Assembly: GCF_002607735.1 (NCBI RefSeq)
Contig: NZ_NBVR01000028.1
Location: 1 to 44,976, forward strand
Direction of reading: 5' to 3'
DNA from: Proteus alimentorum
GTDB taxonomy: Bacteria > Pseudomonadota > Gammaproteobacteria > Enterobacterales > Enterobacteriaceae
Length of the DNA stretch: 44,976 nt
The notes beneath the pieces were generated by a model. The model was not told the DNA's origin. It ran no database searches and saw only the letters and a program-made list of their open reading frames with translations. This document shows, piece after piece, positions 14,703 to 24,051 of the stretch; the stretch's first letter is position 1; the number at the start of each line of letters is the position of its first letter. Position numbers and translations under genes: made by a program.

Positions 14703-16400
14703 ATGGGTGATCAACAAGAAAACGGCACAACAAGTAGAACCTTTACTGGTGCGCAATTAATCGTTTATTTACTGGAACGGCAAGGCATTACGACAGTTGC
14801 AGGGATCCCTGGTGGTGCAGCGCTTCCGTTATATGATGCTTTAAGCCAAAGTAAATCTATTCGACATATCTTAACTCGCCATGAACAAGGTGCTGGTTTT
14901 ATCGCTCAAGGTATTGCCCGTGCAAATGGTAAACCTGCTGTTTGTATCGCTTCAAGTGGACCGGGTGCAACAAACTTGGTGACAGCGATTGCCGATGCTA
15001 AATTAGATTCCATTCCTTTGGTGTGTATTACTGGTCAGGTGTCTTCAGCGATGATTGGCACCGATGCTTTCCAAGAGGTTGATACTTATGGCATGTCTAT
15101 TCCTATCACGAAACATAATTATTTAGTACGTGATATTGCTGATTTACCCGAAATCATTTGTGATGCATTTCGTTTAGCGATGTCAGGAAGACCTGGCCCT
15201 GTTTGGGTTGACGTACCAAAAGATATTCAGCAAGCCACTATTACATTAGACGCGTTACCGCCTATTCCACAAAAAGATCCTGTTCCCGCCTTTAATACTG
15301 ATTTAGTGATACAAGCGGCACAAATGATCAACCAAGCTAAAAATCCGGTTTTATATTTAGGTGGGGGGATCATTAGCGCTGAAGCCTGTAAAGAAGCGAT
15401 TGAATTAGCAGAGAAAAATAATCTACCCACAACAATGACCTTAATGGGATTAGGATTAATGCCACCTTCACATCCTTTGTATTTGGGAATGCTGGGGATG
15501 CATGCGACTCGTAGTACCAATTTTATTTTAGAAGAAGCAGATCTGTTGATTGTATTAGGTGCGCGCTTTGACGATCGTGCAATTGGCAAAGCAGAGAAGT
15601 TTTGTCCTAATGCTAAAATTATTCATGTGGATATCGATCGCGCTGAAATTAGCAAGATCAAACGCCCTGATATCGCGATCCACGCTGATGCAAAATCAGT
15701 GTTATCACTGTTATTGCCATTGATTAATACAAACAAACGTAATGAATGGATAGAGCGTGTTACAACACTGAAACAAGAATATCCATTGGAGATGAAAAAC
15801 GCTGAAAATATGCTGAGTGGCTACGGTATTGTATTGGCAGCCGCAAACTGTGTTGATGATGATGCCATTATTACGACGGATGTAGGACAACATCAGATGT
15901 GGGTAGCACAAGCGTATCCGTTAAATCGACCTCGACAATGGTTAACTTCAGGTGGATTAGGCACGATGGGCTTTGGTTTACCCGCAGCGATTGGTGCCGC
16001 ATTAGCAGAGCCGCATAAGAAAATCCTCTGCTTCTCGGGGGATGGCAGCATTATGATGAATATTCAAGAATTTGCTACGGCGGCTGAGCACCAATTAGAT
16101 ATCAAAATTATTTTGATAAATAATCAGGCATTGGGGTTAGTTCACCAACAACAAACGCTGTTTTTTGAAGAGCGTATTTATGCTGCTGCTTACCCTTATC
16201 AAACAGATTTTATTCGTATTGCACAAGGCTTTGGTTTAGATACCTGTGATTTAAATCAGGAAGCGGATCCTGCAAGTGCCTTAAAAGCAGCAATTGAAAA
16301 ACCAGGTCCATGTTTAATTCATGTCATGATTGATATTCATGAAAAAGTATTTCCAATGGTACCGCCAGGGGCGGCAAATATTGAGATGATAGGAGCTTAA
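14703..16400 (+). CDS. ilvB: Acetolactate synthase isozyme I large subunit IlvB
   Basis: 565-residue thiamine-diphosphate enzyme that makes acetolactate or acetohydroxybutyrate for branched-chain amino-acid synthesis. The catalytic glutamate E61 lies in RHEQGAGF. The ThDP/Mg motif GDGSIMMNIQEFATAAEHQ ... NN occurs near residue 446. The central FAD-binding domain includes GARFDDRAIGKAEKFCP. Length and sequence fit AHAS I (562 residues in E. coli) better than IlvG or IlvI. It carries the ivbL attenuator and is followed three bases later by ilvN. Expression should depend on CRP and on valine/leucine supply. Confidence 0.95.
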   Translation: MGDQQENGTTSRTFTGAQLIVYLLERQGITTVAGIPGGAALPLYDALSQSKSIRHILTRHEQGAGFIAQGIARANGKPAVCIASSGPGATNLVTAIADAKLDSIPLVCITGQVSSAMIGTDAFQEVDTYGMSIPITKHNYLVRDIADLPEIICDAFRLAMSGRPGPVWVDVPKDIQQATITLDALPPIPQKDPVPAFNTDLVIQAAQMINQAKNPVLYLGGGIISAEACKEAIELAEKNNLPTTMTLMGLGLMPPSHPLYLGMLGMHATRSTNFILEEADLLIVLGARFDDRAIGKAEKFCPNAKIIHVDIDRAEISKIKRPDIAIHADAKSVLSLLLPLINTNKRNEWIERVTTLKQEYPLEMKNAENMLSGYGIVLAAANCVDDDAIITTDVGQHQMWVAQAYPLNRPRQWLTSGGLGTMGFGLPAAIGAALAEPHKKILCFSGDGSIMMNIQEFATAAEHQLDIKIILINNQALGLVHQQQTLFFEERIYAAAYPYQTDFIRIAQGFGLDTCDLNQEADPASALKAAIEKPGPCLIHVMIDIHEKVFPMVPPGAANIEMIGA

Positions 16401-16403
16401 TTT

Positions 16404-16688
16404 ATGTCACAACAATCACAACCTATCGCACTGGAATTAATTGTTCGTAACCATCCCGGTGTTATGACCCACATTTGTGGGCTATTTGCTCGCCGTGCAT
16501 TTAACGTCGATGGTATTTTGTGTTTACCGATGAAAAATAGCGATAAAAGCCGTATTTGGCTATTAGTGCAAAAAGATGATCGCCTAATGCAGATGGTGAG
16601 TCAGGTCGAAAAGCTTGAAGACGTAAAAGAAGTGAGATTTAGCGACGATTTACGTGTTTTTGAACAAATGGAAAGTTATTTAAATTAA
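16404..16688 (+). CDS. ilvN: Acetolactate synthase isozyme I small subunit IlvN
   Basis: 94-residue regulatory subunit made of one ACT domain ([33 protein letters not shown]). It binds valine and confers feedback inhibition on IlvB. The short length, about half that of IlvH, is typical of isozyme I. It starts three bases after ilvB, with AGGAG inside the ilvB end. Confidence 0.94.
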   Translation: MSQQSQPIALELIVRNHPGVMTHICGLFARRAFNVDGILCLPMKNSDKSRIWLLVQKDDRLMQMVSQVEKLEDVKEVRFSDDLRVFEQMESYLN

Positions 16689-16697
16689 TTAATACAA

Positions 16698-16733
16698 ATT
16701 GACTCTCTCTTTAAGAATTAAGAGAGAGTCAAT
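16698..16733. terminator. Bidirectional terminator between ilvN and the XRE regulator
   Basis: ATTGACTCTCTCTT (16698-16711) pairs perfectly with AAGAGAGAGTCAAT (16720-16733), a 14-bp stem with an 8-nt loop, between two converging genes. Confidence 0.75.
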
Positions 16734-16740
16734 CTAGCGC

Positions 16741-17319
16741 TTAAGGGCGATGATGGTAATGCTGTTGATTTGGGCTAGACATAATCACAGACGCACGTAA
16801 ATGTCCTTCCACACAAATATAAGAGTGGGGCGCATTACCATGAAAAGCGTAAAAATCACCTGTTTCTAATAAAACCGTTTCATCATTATCAAAACGCATC
16901 ATTAATTTACCAGAATAGACCATGATGTGTTCTTGAGTACCATCAGCGTGAGCTGGGCTATTAATAATTGCGCCATGCTTCATTTCGATATGCCAAATTT
17001 CAGTAATATTGCCGATGCCAATTCGAAATTTAAACTCTTGGGCATAATCACCAACGATAGGTTTATGTCGTTCTAAACGAGGGTACTCCTCACGAGTAAA
17101 ACTAAATAAATCGCCCAAAGGAAAGCCAAGCGCTATTGCGATAGCCTCTAAGGTATCGATTCTAGGATTAGAATCACCCGATTCTAATTTTGACAATGCA
17201 GCCTTGGATATTCCCGATTTTCTTGATAACTCATTAAGTGACAAGTTTCGAGACTGTCTTAATTGTTTGACTTTATTACCAAGGTATTCATTCGTTTTTT
17301 TAGGAGGTTGTGGGTTCAT
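16741..17319 (-). CDS. XRE-cupin transcriptional regulator
   Basis: 192 residues from the ATG at 17319; a TTG six bases further upstream is also possible. The N-terminal HTH_3 domain (about residues 15-70; NLSLNELSRKSGISKAALSKLESGDSNPRIDTLEAIAIALG) is followed by a C-terminal cupin_2 barrel (AHADGTQEHIMVYSGKLMMRF, ETGDFYAFHGNAPHSY). This architecture is shared with E. coli SutR and PuuR, which control sulfur use and putrescine catabolism. It diverges from a TauE-type permease, and a 9+9 bp palindrome lies between. It probably controls that permease and itself, with a small ligand bound by the cupin. Ligand and exact name unknown. Confidence 0.8.
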   Translation of the reverse strand: MNPQPPKKTNEYLGNKVKQLRQSRNLSLNELSRKSGISKAALSKLESGDSNPRIDTLEAIAIALGFPLGDLFSFTREEYPRLERHKPIVGDYAQEFKFRIGIGNITEIWHIEMKHGAIINSPAHADGTQEHIMVYSGKLMMRFDNDETVLLETGDFYAFHGNAPHSYICVEGHLRASVIMSSPNQQHYHHRP

Positions 17320-17347
17320 TGCCAATTCAAAATATCGTTAGTTTAAA

Positions 17348-17375
17348 AGTGTTATTCCGATTAGATAATAACACT
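17348..17375. promoter_or_regulatory. Candidate operator of the XRE-cupin regulator
   Basis: AGTGTTATT (17348-17356) and AATAACACT (17367-17375) form a perfect 9-bp inverted repeat with a 10-bp spacer. It lies 29 bp upstream of the regulator ATG and 129 bp upstream of the divergent permease gene. Confidence 0.5.
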
Positions 17376-17503
17376 AATTAACCGTATTCGGAAAAATGAG
17401 ATCCTGTTTCTGCTGTATTTTGTGAATAGCCTTACGGTAGCTGTTCGATTTTTAATAATTACGCTAATATCTTTCCTTAAATGATAATTATTCAAGGTTT
17501 ATT

Positions 17504-18250
17504 ATGATGGACTTGCTCAGTTGGTCTGATCTTTTTATTTGCCTGCTTACCTTATTCTTTGCTTATGTTGTTTTCGGTATGGCTGGGTTTGGCTCTGCGT
17601 TAATTGCAGGCCCTGTATTAGCACTTTATTTACCTCTTTCAATGATAGTGCCTTTATTGGCATTAATCGATTTAAGTGCCGCCATCGTGAATGTTTTAAG
17701 AGATGGAAAACAGGCTGATTTTAAAGAGATCCGCTATCTTATTCCGCTTATCATTATTGGTAGTCTTGTCGGTGCGACGATTTTATTAACTACACGACCT
17801 GATTTGCTTTCTCTTCTTTTAGGTCTCTTTGCCGCTGGTTATGCAATTTATGCCCTATTTTGGAAAAAACAAGAAAGCCAATTTTCTCAACGCTTGGTTT
17901 ACCCTTTTGGGTTAATTGGTGGTGTGTTTAGTGCATTGTTTGGCAGTGGTGGTTTTTTATATGCGATCTATTTATCAGGTAGAATTGCAGATAAAAACAA
18001 GTTTCGCATTACACAAACGACATTGATTGGCTTTAGCACACTAACACGAGTGGTGATTTTCTTATTCGCTGGTATTTATTGGCAATTGGATATTCTTAAG
18101 TTAGCCGCTATTTTCTTGCCGGCTATGTTTGCTGGTGTATGGTTAGGGCGCAATTTAACATTACGGATGTCAAAAGCTCGATTTATGAGTGTGATTTATA
18201 CCATTGTACTGGCATCAGGTACTGTGCTTATCTATCGTTATTTTTCTTAA
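17504..18250 (+). CDS. TauE/SafE-family permease, divergent from XRE-cupin regulator
   Basis: 248 residues with about seven to eight membrane segments. Family features are FGMAGFGSALIAGPVLALYLP near the N-terminus and a second-half counterpart, FGLIGGVFSALFGSGGFLYAIYLSGR. TauE/SafE proteins move sulfite, sulfoacetate or related anions. The neighbouring SutR-like regulator also hints at sulfur or organic-acid metabolism. AAGG precedes the tandem ATGATG start. It is only distantly similar to the mur-operon permease. Confidence 0.78.
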   Translation: MMDLLSWSDLFICLLTLFFAYVVFGMAGFGSALIAGPVLALYLPLSMIVPLLALIDLSAAIVNVLRDGKQADFKEIRYLIPLIIIGSLVGATILLTTRPDLLSLLLGLFAAGYAIYALFWKKQESQFSQRLVYPFGLIGGVFSALFGSGGFLYAIYLSGRIADKNKFRITQTTLIGFSTLTRVVIFLFAGIYWQLDILKLAAIFLPAMFAGVWLGRNLTLRMSKARFMSVIYTIVLASGTVLIYRYFS

Positions 18251-18295
18251 GCGTTGTAGGATAAATAACGATGAAGTGAGAATATTGCGAAAGGC

Positions 18296-18326
18296 AAAGA
18301 TCTTCGTCAGTCAAACGGAGATCTTT
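18296..18326 (+). terminator. Probable terminator after the permease gene
   Basis: AAAGATCTTCGT (18296-18307) pairs with ACGGAGATCTTT (18315-18326), twelve bp with one G-U pair, followed by CTCT. The T-run is short, so termination may be partial. The following 120 bp hold nothing further that I can identify. Confidence 0.5.
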
Positions 18327-18450
18327 CTCTGGTTAATGTTACTTTTTAAGCATGTTTATCTATTTCTTATCCCCTATAATACAACAATATTTTATTTAAC
18401 CACCTTCCTTTTATTACTGAGGTTTCTGTTATTCGCAGAAACAAAATAAC

Positions 18451-19638
18451 ATGTCACATCAAAATTATCGCCAATCTGAAGTTTTTGCGATAACAACTAT
18501 CACGGTAAGTATTGGCGTTATCGGGATTGTTATCGGATTAACTATTCCTATGGTGGCACTGCGCCTTAATTTAGTGGGTATTAGTGAATCTATCATTGGG
18601 CTTATTTCCGCTGCACCTGCTATTGGAATGTTAATTATTTCGCCCTTTGCTCGGCGTATTGTGCAATGGATTGGTAAACGCTTTGCCATGCTATTAGCCA
18701 CTATTGTTTCTGCAATAAGTTTACTACCCTTAATGGGAAGTTTACCTCTAGAGTTGCTATTTCCTTTACGATTAATTACGGGTATTGCCAGTGGTGTGAT
18801 GATTTGTTTAGGAGAAACGTGGATTAATGAGCTTTCACCCGATAATAAACGTGGGCGAATTTTAGCGGTATATACTACGGTATTTACTATTAGCCAGTTA
18901 TTAGGGCCTTCAATTATTGCGCTTTATGGGGTTGCAGATAAGACACCTATTTTAATTAGTGTCTTTATTCATATTATCTCTATTGTCCTGTTTTTAATGA
19001 TGGATCAGAAAACAGGAGATAAACTACCGAAAGATACGCAAGAGCCTAATTTTTCTATTATCCGCTTTGTTAAAGTTGCCCCCGCAATCTGTGGTGGTAT
19101 TGTTTTCTTTGCTTTTTTTGATGGTGCCGTGCTTTCTATGTTCCCTATTTATGGCCTAAGTATGGGACACACTGAAGCGATTGCCGCAATGATGATAAGC
19201 GCTATTTTAGCGGGTGATGCCATTATGCAAATGCCATTTGGCTGGCTTGCTGATCATATGAACAGAACGCGGTTATATCGAATTTGTGGTGTAGTGACTT
19301 TACTTGCAAGCTTATTATTACCGCTCACGATGTCTCACGCATTTTTGATTTGGCCTTTATTGCTGGTACTGGGGGCAACAGCCGGTGCGATATACACTAT
19401 TGCATTGGTACAAATAGGGCAATATTTCTCAGGCAATGATTTGATGGTCGCTAATGCATCAGCTGCGATGTTATGGGGAATGGGTAATTTAGCAGGGCCT
19501 TTGTTGGCTGGCGCGATGTCAGAAATTTCTTCATCTTCACTGCCATTCTTATTGGTTGCTATGACAGGTTTATTCTTAGTTTCAACAATGGAACGTTGGA
19601 ACCTAGGCGTTGAAGCACTCAATAGTAGATCTTCTTAA
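18451..19638 (+). CDS. Major facilitator superfamily transporter
   Basis: 395 residues with about twelve membrane segments. The loop 2-3 motif is PFARRIVQWIGKRFAM (G-x-x-x-D/R-R-x-G-R-R-like). A signature around FPLRLITGIASGVMICLGETWINELSPDNKRGRILAVYT resembles YcaD-type MFS proteins (the E-x-W-I-N-E-L and R-G-R pattern). The two halves are separated by a hydrophilic loop near residue 195. Substrate unknown. It may belong with the preceding permease but is separated by 200 bp and a hairpin. Confidence 0.75.
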   Translation: MSHQNYRQSEVFAITTITVSIGVIGIVIGLTIPMVALRLNLVGISESIIGLISAAPAIGMLIISPFARRIVQWIGKRFAMLLATIVSAISLLPLMGSLPLELLFPLRLITGIASGVMICLGETWINELSPDNKRGRILAVYTTVFTISQLLGPSIIALYGVADKTPILISVFIHIISIVLFLMMDQKTGDKLPKDTQEPNFSIIRFVKVAPAICGGIVFFAFFDGAVLSMFPIYGLSMGHTEAIAAMMISAILAGDAIMQMPFGWLADHMNRTRLYRICGVVTLLASLLLPLTMSHAFLIWPLLLVLGATAGAIYTIALVQIGQYFSGNDLMVANASAAMLWGMGNLAGPLLAGAMSEISSSSLPFLLVAMTGLFLVSTMERWNLGVEALNSRSS

Positions 19639-19740
19639 TATTATCATGTCGTGTAACCTAAATTTAATAAAAACAATTAATTAAGTTATTTTTCTACTAT
19701 GAGATAAACATGATATAGGATGATTATACAAAAGTAGAAT

Positions 19741-19776
19741 AAAGAGGAAAGTCGGTAGCTACTTTCCTCTTTTTCT
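19741..19776 (+). terminator. Terminator after the MFS gene
   Basis: AAAGAGGAAAGT (19741-19752) pairs with ACTTTCCTCTTT (19761-19772), then TTCTTTTT. It is a textbook intrinsic terminator. Confidence 0.85.
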
Positions 19777-19858
19777 TTTTTTCTAACTTTAAATTATCTT
19801 TTTATGACATTTTTATTAAAAATGTATTTTTTCGCTTGATTCTTACCCTAAAAGCACC

Positions 19859-19918
19859 AGATAATCGTTTGCGTCAAATTCTCTCACTCAATCCACACGA
19901 AAAGCCAAACGTTTGCTT
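19859..19918 (+). promoter_or_regulatory. PurR boxes upstream of adenine permease gene
   Basis: AGCCAAACGTTTGCTT at 19903-19918 is a near-perfect PurR palindrome (centre CAAACGTTTG). A second, half-good copy, AGATAATCGTTTGCGT, lies at 19859-19874. Both are within 165 bp of the start codon, as for purine-repressed permease genes. Confidence 0.65.
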
Positions 19919-20021
19919 TTGACTCCCTCTTAAATTTTTTATCAATAAGAGGTCATTCCAATTGATACGTAATCGTTTTCGTTTTTTGGAGAGTGAACCG
20001 TTTTTATGTCAGAGGAATGTA

Positions 20022-21368
20022 ATGTCTGCTAATCAATCAGCAAGCACAGGTAAACTGGATAGCTATTTTAAACTTACAGCACGCGGCACAACTGTTCGCA
20101 AAGAAATGATCGCGGGTTTGACGACATTTCTGGCGATGGTGTATTCCGTGATTGTTGTTCCTAGCATGTTAGGACAAGCCGGTTTTCCACATACAGCGGT
20201 TTTTATTGCCACCTGTTTAGTCGCGGGATTGGGCTCTCTTCTAATGGGATTGTGGGCAAATCTTCCGATGGCAATTGGTTGTGCTATTTCATTAACCGCA
20301 TTTACCGCTTTTAGCTTGGTCTTAGGACAAAATATCTCTGTGCCCGTTGCATTAGGTGCGGTGTTTTTAATGGGGTGTTTATTTACCGTTTTCTCATTAA
20401 CAGGCATTCGCACTTGGATCTTAAAAAATATTCCAATCGGTATCGCACATGGTGCAGGAATAGGGATAGGACTTTTTCTACTTTTAATCGCAGCAAACAG
20501 TGTTGGACTAGTGGTTAAAAACCCGTTTGATGGTTTACCCGTCGCAATGGGGAAATTTACATCATTCTCTGTTCTGATGTCACTTGCAGGATTAGCCGCT
20601 ATTTTCGGATTAGAAAAACGTAAAGTACCGGGTGGCGTGCTATTAGTGATTGTGGCTATTTCGATTATTGGTCTTATTTTTGATCCTAATGTGAAATATC
20701 AAGGCATCTTTAAAATGCCTCAATTAGGTGAAGATGGACTTTCTTTATTGTTTGCGATGGATATTAAAGGTGCCTTGCAGCCTTTAGTATTACCAAGTGT
20801 TCTTGCATTAGTGATGACGGCTATTTTTGATGCGACAGGGACTATTCGAGCTGTTGCAGGTCAAGCAAACTTATTAGATAAACGCGGGCAAATTATTAAT
20901 GGCGGAAAAGCGCTGACTTCTGACTCTGTCAGTAGTATTTTTGCAGGTGTTATTGGTGCAGCACCTGCTGCGGTTTATGTTGAATCAGCCGCAGGAACAG
21001 CTGCTGGTGGTAAAACAGGATTAACTGCAACAGTGGTTGGTATTTTATTTTTACTGATCCTTTTCTTATCGCCTCTTTCTTATTTAGTGCCTGCTTACGC
21101 AACTGCACCTGCACTGATGTATGTTGGGTTATTGATGTTAGGTAATGTCACTAAGCTAGATTTCAGTGATTTTGTTGATGCGATGTCTGGTATGGTGTGT
21201 GCCGTATTTATCGTTCTAACCTGTAATATTGTAACGGGCATTATGTTAGGTTTTGGGTGTTTAGTCATTGGACGCATTTTTGCTGGTGAGTGGCGTAAAC
21301 TCAATATTGGCACCGTATTAATTACTATTGCTCTAGTGGCATTTTATGCGGGTGAGTGGGCAATTTAA
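20022..21368 (+). CDS. adeP: Adenine permease AdeP (NCS2/AzgA type)
   Basis: 448-residue membrane carrier for adenine uptake by proton symport. Long stretches such as [40 protein letters not shown] and [19 protein letters not shown] match E. coli AdeP (PurP) more closely than GhxP/GhxQ. The ATG at 20022 follows AGAGGA at an ideal distance. An in-frame codon at 19962 adds 20 arginine/phenylalanine-rich residues not seen in the family and was rejected. Two PurR-like boxes upstream imply repression by excess purines. Confidence 0.9.
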   Translation: MSANQSASTGKLDSYFKLTARGTTVRKEMIAGLTTFLAMVYSVIVVPSMLGQAGFPHTAVFIATCLVAGLGSLLMGLWANLPMAIGCAISLTAFTAFSLVLGQNISVPVALGAVFLMGCLFTVFSLTGIRTWILKNIPIGIAHGAGIGIGLFLLLIAANSVGLVVKNPFDGLPVAMGKFTSFSVLMSLAGLAAIFGLEKRKVPGGVLLVIVAISIIGLIFDPNVKYQGIFKMPQLGEDGLSLLFAMDIKGALQPLVLPSVLALVMTAIFDATGTIRAVAGQANLLDKRGQIINGGKALTSDSVSSIFAGVIGAAPAAVYVESAAGTAAGGKTGLTATVVGILFLLILFLSPLSYLVPAYATAPALMYVGLLMLGNVTKLDFSDFVDAMSGMVCAVFIVLTCNIVTGIMLGFGCLVIGRIFAGEWRKLNIGTVLITIALVAFYAGEWAI

Positions 21369-21390
21369 TTTAAATAATCGGTTTTAAAGA

Positions 21391-21425
21391 CAAAAGGCGG
21401 AATATATTTTTATTCCGTCTTTTTG
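21391..21425 (+). terminator. Terminator after adeP
   Basis: AAAAGGCGGAATA (21392-21404) pairs with TATTCCGTCTTTT (21411-21423) with one G-U pair, within a T-rich flank. Confidence 0.75.
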
Positions 21426-21495
21426 CTATTTATTTATCTACTTTTATTCGCTATTGTCGAAATTAAGCCTAGTTGTTAAATTTTTGGTAGAATAT

Positions 21496-21999
21496 ATGCA
21501 AGAAATAAAAGTACGCCATGGTGAACCTGACGACGCATCAGCAATTCAACAGTTATATACACACCCTGATTTATATATTTGCACTTGCCAATTTCCTTAC
21601 CCTTCAGTCACGATGTGGAAAAAACGATTACTTGAATTTGCAGAGCAAAATATTCCTCATTTTGTTGCCACAATAGATAACCAAGTTGCTGGGCACTTAG
21701 CGTTGATAATCGACTCACATCCTCGTCGTCGCCATATTGTCAGCTTTGGTATTGGTGTTGGTGCTGAATATTCAGGAAAAGGTGTCGGTAAATTACTGAT
21801 TAATACAGCAATTGATTATGCTTTCAATTGGTTAGCCGCCACCCGATTAGAATTAGAAGTGTATTCAGACAACGAAAGGGGCTTGCATCTGTATAAGAAA
21901 TTAGGTTTTGAGGTTGAAGGTGTACGTCGTAAAGCTGCTTTTAGAGAGGGTAAATATTGTGATGTTGTCATGATGTCGATGTTAAGAACAATTGAATAA
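21496..21999 (+). CDS. aaaT: GNAT N-acetyltransferase, AaaT/YhhY-like
   Basis: 167 residues of the GNAT fold. The acetyl-CoA loop appears as FGIGVGAEYSGKGVGKLLINTAIDYA (Q/R-x-x-G-x-G/A type). The N-terminus (IKVRHGEPDDASAIQQLY) and C-terminus (YKKLGFEVEGVRRKAAFREGKYCDVVMMS) resemble E. coli YhhY/AaaT, which acetylates L-amino acids such as phenylalanine and methionine. The ATG at 21496 fits the family start; a TTG at 21454 would add a poorly conserved extension. It is monocistronic, and its function is inferred from similarity only. Confidence 0.75.
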   Translation: MQEIKVRHGEPDDASAIQQLYTHPDLYICTCQFPYPSVTMWKKRLLEFAEQNIPHFVATIDNQVAGHLALIIDSHPRRRHIVSFGIGVGAEYSGKGVGKLLINTAIDYAFNWLAATRLELEVYSDNERGLHLYKKLGFEVEGVRRKAAFREGKYCDVVMMSMLRTIE

Positions 22000-22399
22000 T
22001 CATTAGCATTACAAGCTAGCTCTCAAATTTAATTGCTATTGTCATTTATTTCTTATTTTTTATTTGATGACTTAACGTTTTACGTTTTTATACGGTCTAT
22101 TACATTGCTTAGACTGAAAAAGAGAAATAAAAACGTATGCTTTCTATAATTAATGCCGTTAATAAATAGAGAGCAATAAATTGCGTACAATGTGCGGTGT
22201 TAGATACGATTAGTCTTAATTTTTAAATATTCTCACAGAGTCTGTGTGGGATCTGTTTAAAATAAGCATAGATTCATAGATAAAGAAAGATATGATGCGT
22301 GAATTTTACATAATATGTTTCTTTATTCTTCGGTTGGTTTCCCTTTTATAAGGGAAAGATGGCAGGTTTTCAGGATAAAAATAGGCATGTAAGGGTAAC
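22000..22399 (+). other. 400-bp leader region upstream of yjcE
   Basis: There is no gene of ordinary size. A tight hairpin, TTTCCCTT-ttat-AAGGGAAA, lies at 22338-22357, about 42 bp ahead of the yjcE ATG, with no T-run after it. Two very short ORFs cross it: 19 codons at 22292-22351 (MMREFYIICFF start) and 25 codons at 22315-22392, ending seven bases before yjcE. Neither has a strong ribosome-binding site. The region may hold a regulated 5' leader; nothing else was recognised. Confidence 0.35.
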
Positions 22400-24049
22400 A
22401 TGGAAATTTTCTTTACTATTTTAATTTTAATACTGGTGGTTTCAGTTTCGGGAGTTATCACAAAATTAATTCCCTTTCGTGTTCCGTTACCATTAATACA
22501 GATTGTGATAGGGGCTTTATTGGCATGGCCTCAGTTTGGTTTACATGTCACTTTTGATCCTGAATTATTCCTCGTTCTATTGATCCCACCTTTGCTTTTT
22601 GTTGATGGTTGGAAAACACCGACACGAGAATTTATCCAAAATGGGCGTGAGATTTTTATTCTTGTGCTTGTTTTAGTTATGGTGACAGTTGTTGGTATCG
22701 GTTATCTGATTTACTGGATGATGCCAAGTATCCCTCTTATTTCGGCATTTGCATTGGCGGCCGTACTTTCGCCAACGGATGCGGTCGCACTCTCTTCTAT
22801 TGTCGGTAAAGGACGAATACCTAAGCGAATAATGGGCATCTTAGAAGGTGAAGCATTAATGAATGATGCTTCGGGTCTGGTTGCCTTGAAATTTGCAGTT
22901 GCGGTGGCAATGGGAACAATGGTGTTTACTGTTGGCGGTGCAACCCTTGAATTTTTTAAAGTCGCTGTTGGGGGATTACTGGCTGGTATCGGTGTCACCT
23001 TAGTTTACAGTAAATCTTTACGATTAATGAGTCGTTGGAGCGGAGACGATCCGGCTACACAAATCGTCTTTATGTTATTGCTACCTTTTGCCTCTTATCT
23101 TATTGCAGAACATATTGGTTTTTCAGGTATTTTAGCGGCTGTTGCTGCCGGTATGACTATCAGTAAATCAGGCGTGATTAGAAATGCACCTCTTGCGATG
23201 CGCTTACGTGCTGATAGCGTATGGTCAATGCTTGAATTTGTCTTTAACGGCCTTGTCTTTATCATGCTTGGCTTACAGCTTCCTATTATCTGGACAAGCT
23301 CTGTTATTCAAGCCGATCTTGACCCAGAAGTTGAAGTTTGGATGCTGTTCGCTGCCGTTTTCGTTATCTATTTTGCATTGCTGATCCTGCGATTTACATG
23401 GTTATGGCTAATGAAGAAAATCAGCCTGATCTTTATGAAAAAACATCCCCTTGATTTCGCTAATTACACAACGCGTGAGTTGTGGTTATCGTCATTTGCA
23501 GGTGTTCGTGGTGCGATTACGTTAGCAGGTGCGCTTTCTATTCCACTCTTTTTAACCGATGGCAGTACTTTCCCTGGGCGTTATCAAATTATCTTTATTG
23601 CTGCGGGTGTTATTTTACTGTCGATTTTAGTCGGTATTATCTCGCTTCCTTTCTTGTTAAAAGGCGTGAAAGCAACTGACAAAGAAGCAGATAAAAATGA
23701 AGTTCGCTATGCACGTAAAGTGATGGCTGAAGTGGCAATGGTTAGCCTGAATAAAATGGAAGAGCGCTTAGCGGCAAGTACTGAAGAGCAGTTGGATGCA
23801 GAAGAAATTAATGAAGTTGCTTCTCGTGTAACGGGTTATTTAAGACGCCGTACTGCGGATCAAGATGAAATGATCCATAACGCGTTAGAAGAAGATCTCG
23901 AAAGACGTTTTCGTTTAACAGCATTACGTGCTGAACGTGGGGAGCTTTACCATTTAAGAGCAACGCGAAAAATCAGTAATGAAACACTCCAACTATTGCT
24001 ACATGAGTTGGATTTAATGGAAGCGTTATTAGTAGAGAAAGATAGCTAA
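22400..24049 (+). CDS. yjcE: Na+/H+ antiporter YjcE (CPA1 family)
   Basis: 549 residues, the same length as E. coli YjcE. About twelve membrane segments fill residues 1-410. The conserved LSPTDAVALSSIVGKGRIP and EGEALMNDASGLVALKFAVA blocks include the ND ion-binding pair of CPA1 exchangers. A charged cytoplasmic tail of about 130 residues follows (coiled, E/R-rich). It exchanges sodium or potassium for protons. yigM starts two bases after its stop, so the two may be cotranscribed. Confidence 0.88.
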   Translation: MEIFFTILILILVVSVSGVITKLIPFRVPLPLIQIVIGALLAWPQFGLHVTFDPELFLVLLIPPLLFVDGWKTPTREFIQNGREIFILVLVLVMVTVVGIGYLIYWMMPSIPLISAFALAAVLSPTDAVALSSIVGKGRIPKRIMGILEGEALMNDASGLVALKFAVAVAMGTMVFTVGGATLEFFKVAVGGLLAGIGVTLVYSKSLRLMSRWSGDDPATQIVFMLLLPFASYLIAEHIGFSGILAAVAAGMTISKSGVIRNAPLAMRLRADSVWSMLEFVFNGLVFIMLGLQLPIIWTSSVIQADLDPEVEVWMLFAAVFVIYFALLILRFTWLWLMKKISLIFMKKHPLDFANYTTRELWLSSFAGVRGAITLAGALSIPLFLTDGSTFPGRYQIIFIAAGVILLSILVGIISLPFLLKGVKATDKEADKNEVRYARKVMAEVAMVSLNKMEERLAASTEEQLDAEEINEVASRVTGYLRRRTADQDEMIHNALEEDLERRFRLTALRAERGELYHLRATRKISNETLQLLLHELDLMEALLVEKDS

Positions 24050-24051
24050 TT

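Noticed and set aside
14448-14756. A 102-codon ORF on the minus strand opposite the ilvB leader region
   Set aside because: It is the mirror of ivbL, the attenuator hairpin and the ilvB start, and has a composition (RT-repeats) produced by the valine codons on the other strand.
18204-18449. An 81-codon ORF between the permease and MFS genes
   Set aside because: It starts inside the permease gene in another frame, crosses a terminator-like hairpin and has no ribosome-binding site.
23184-23384. Short ORFs inside yjcE and other long genes
   Set aside because: They lie in alternate frames of well-supported genes, lack ribosome-binding sites and resemble no family.
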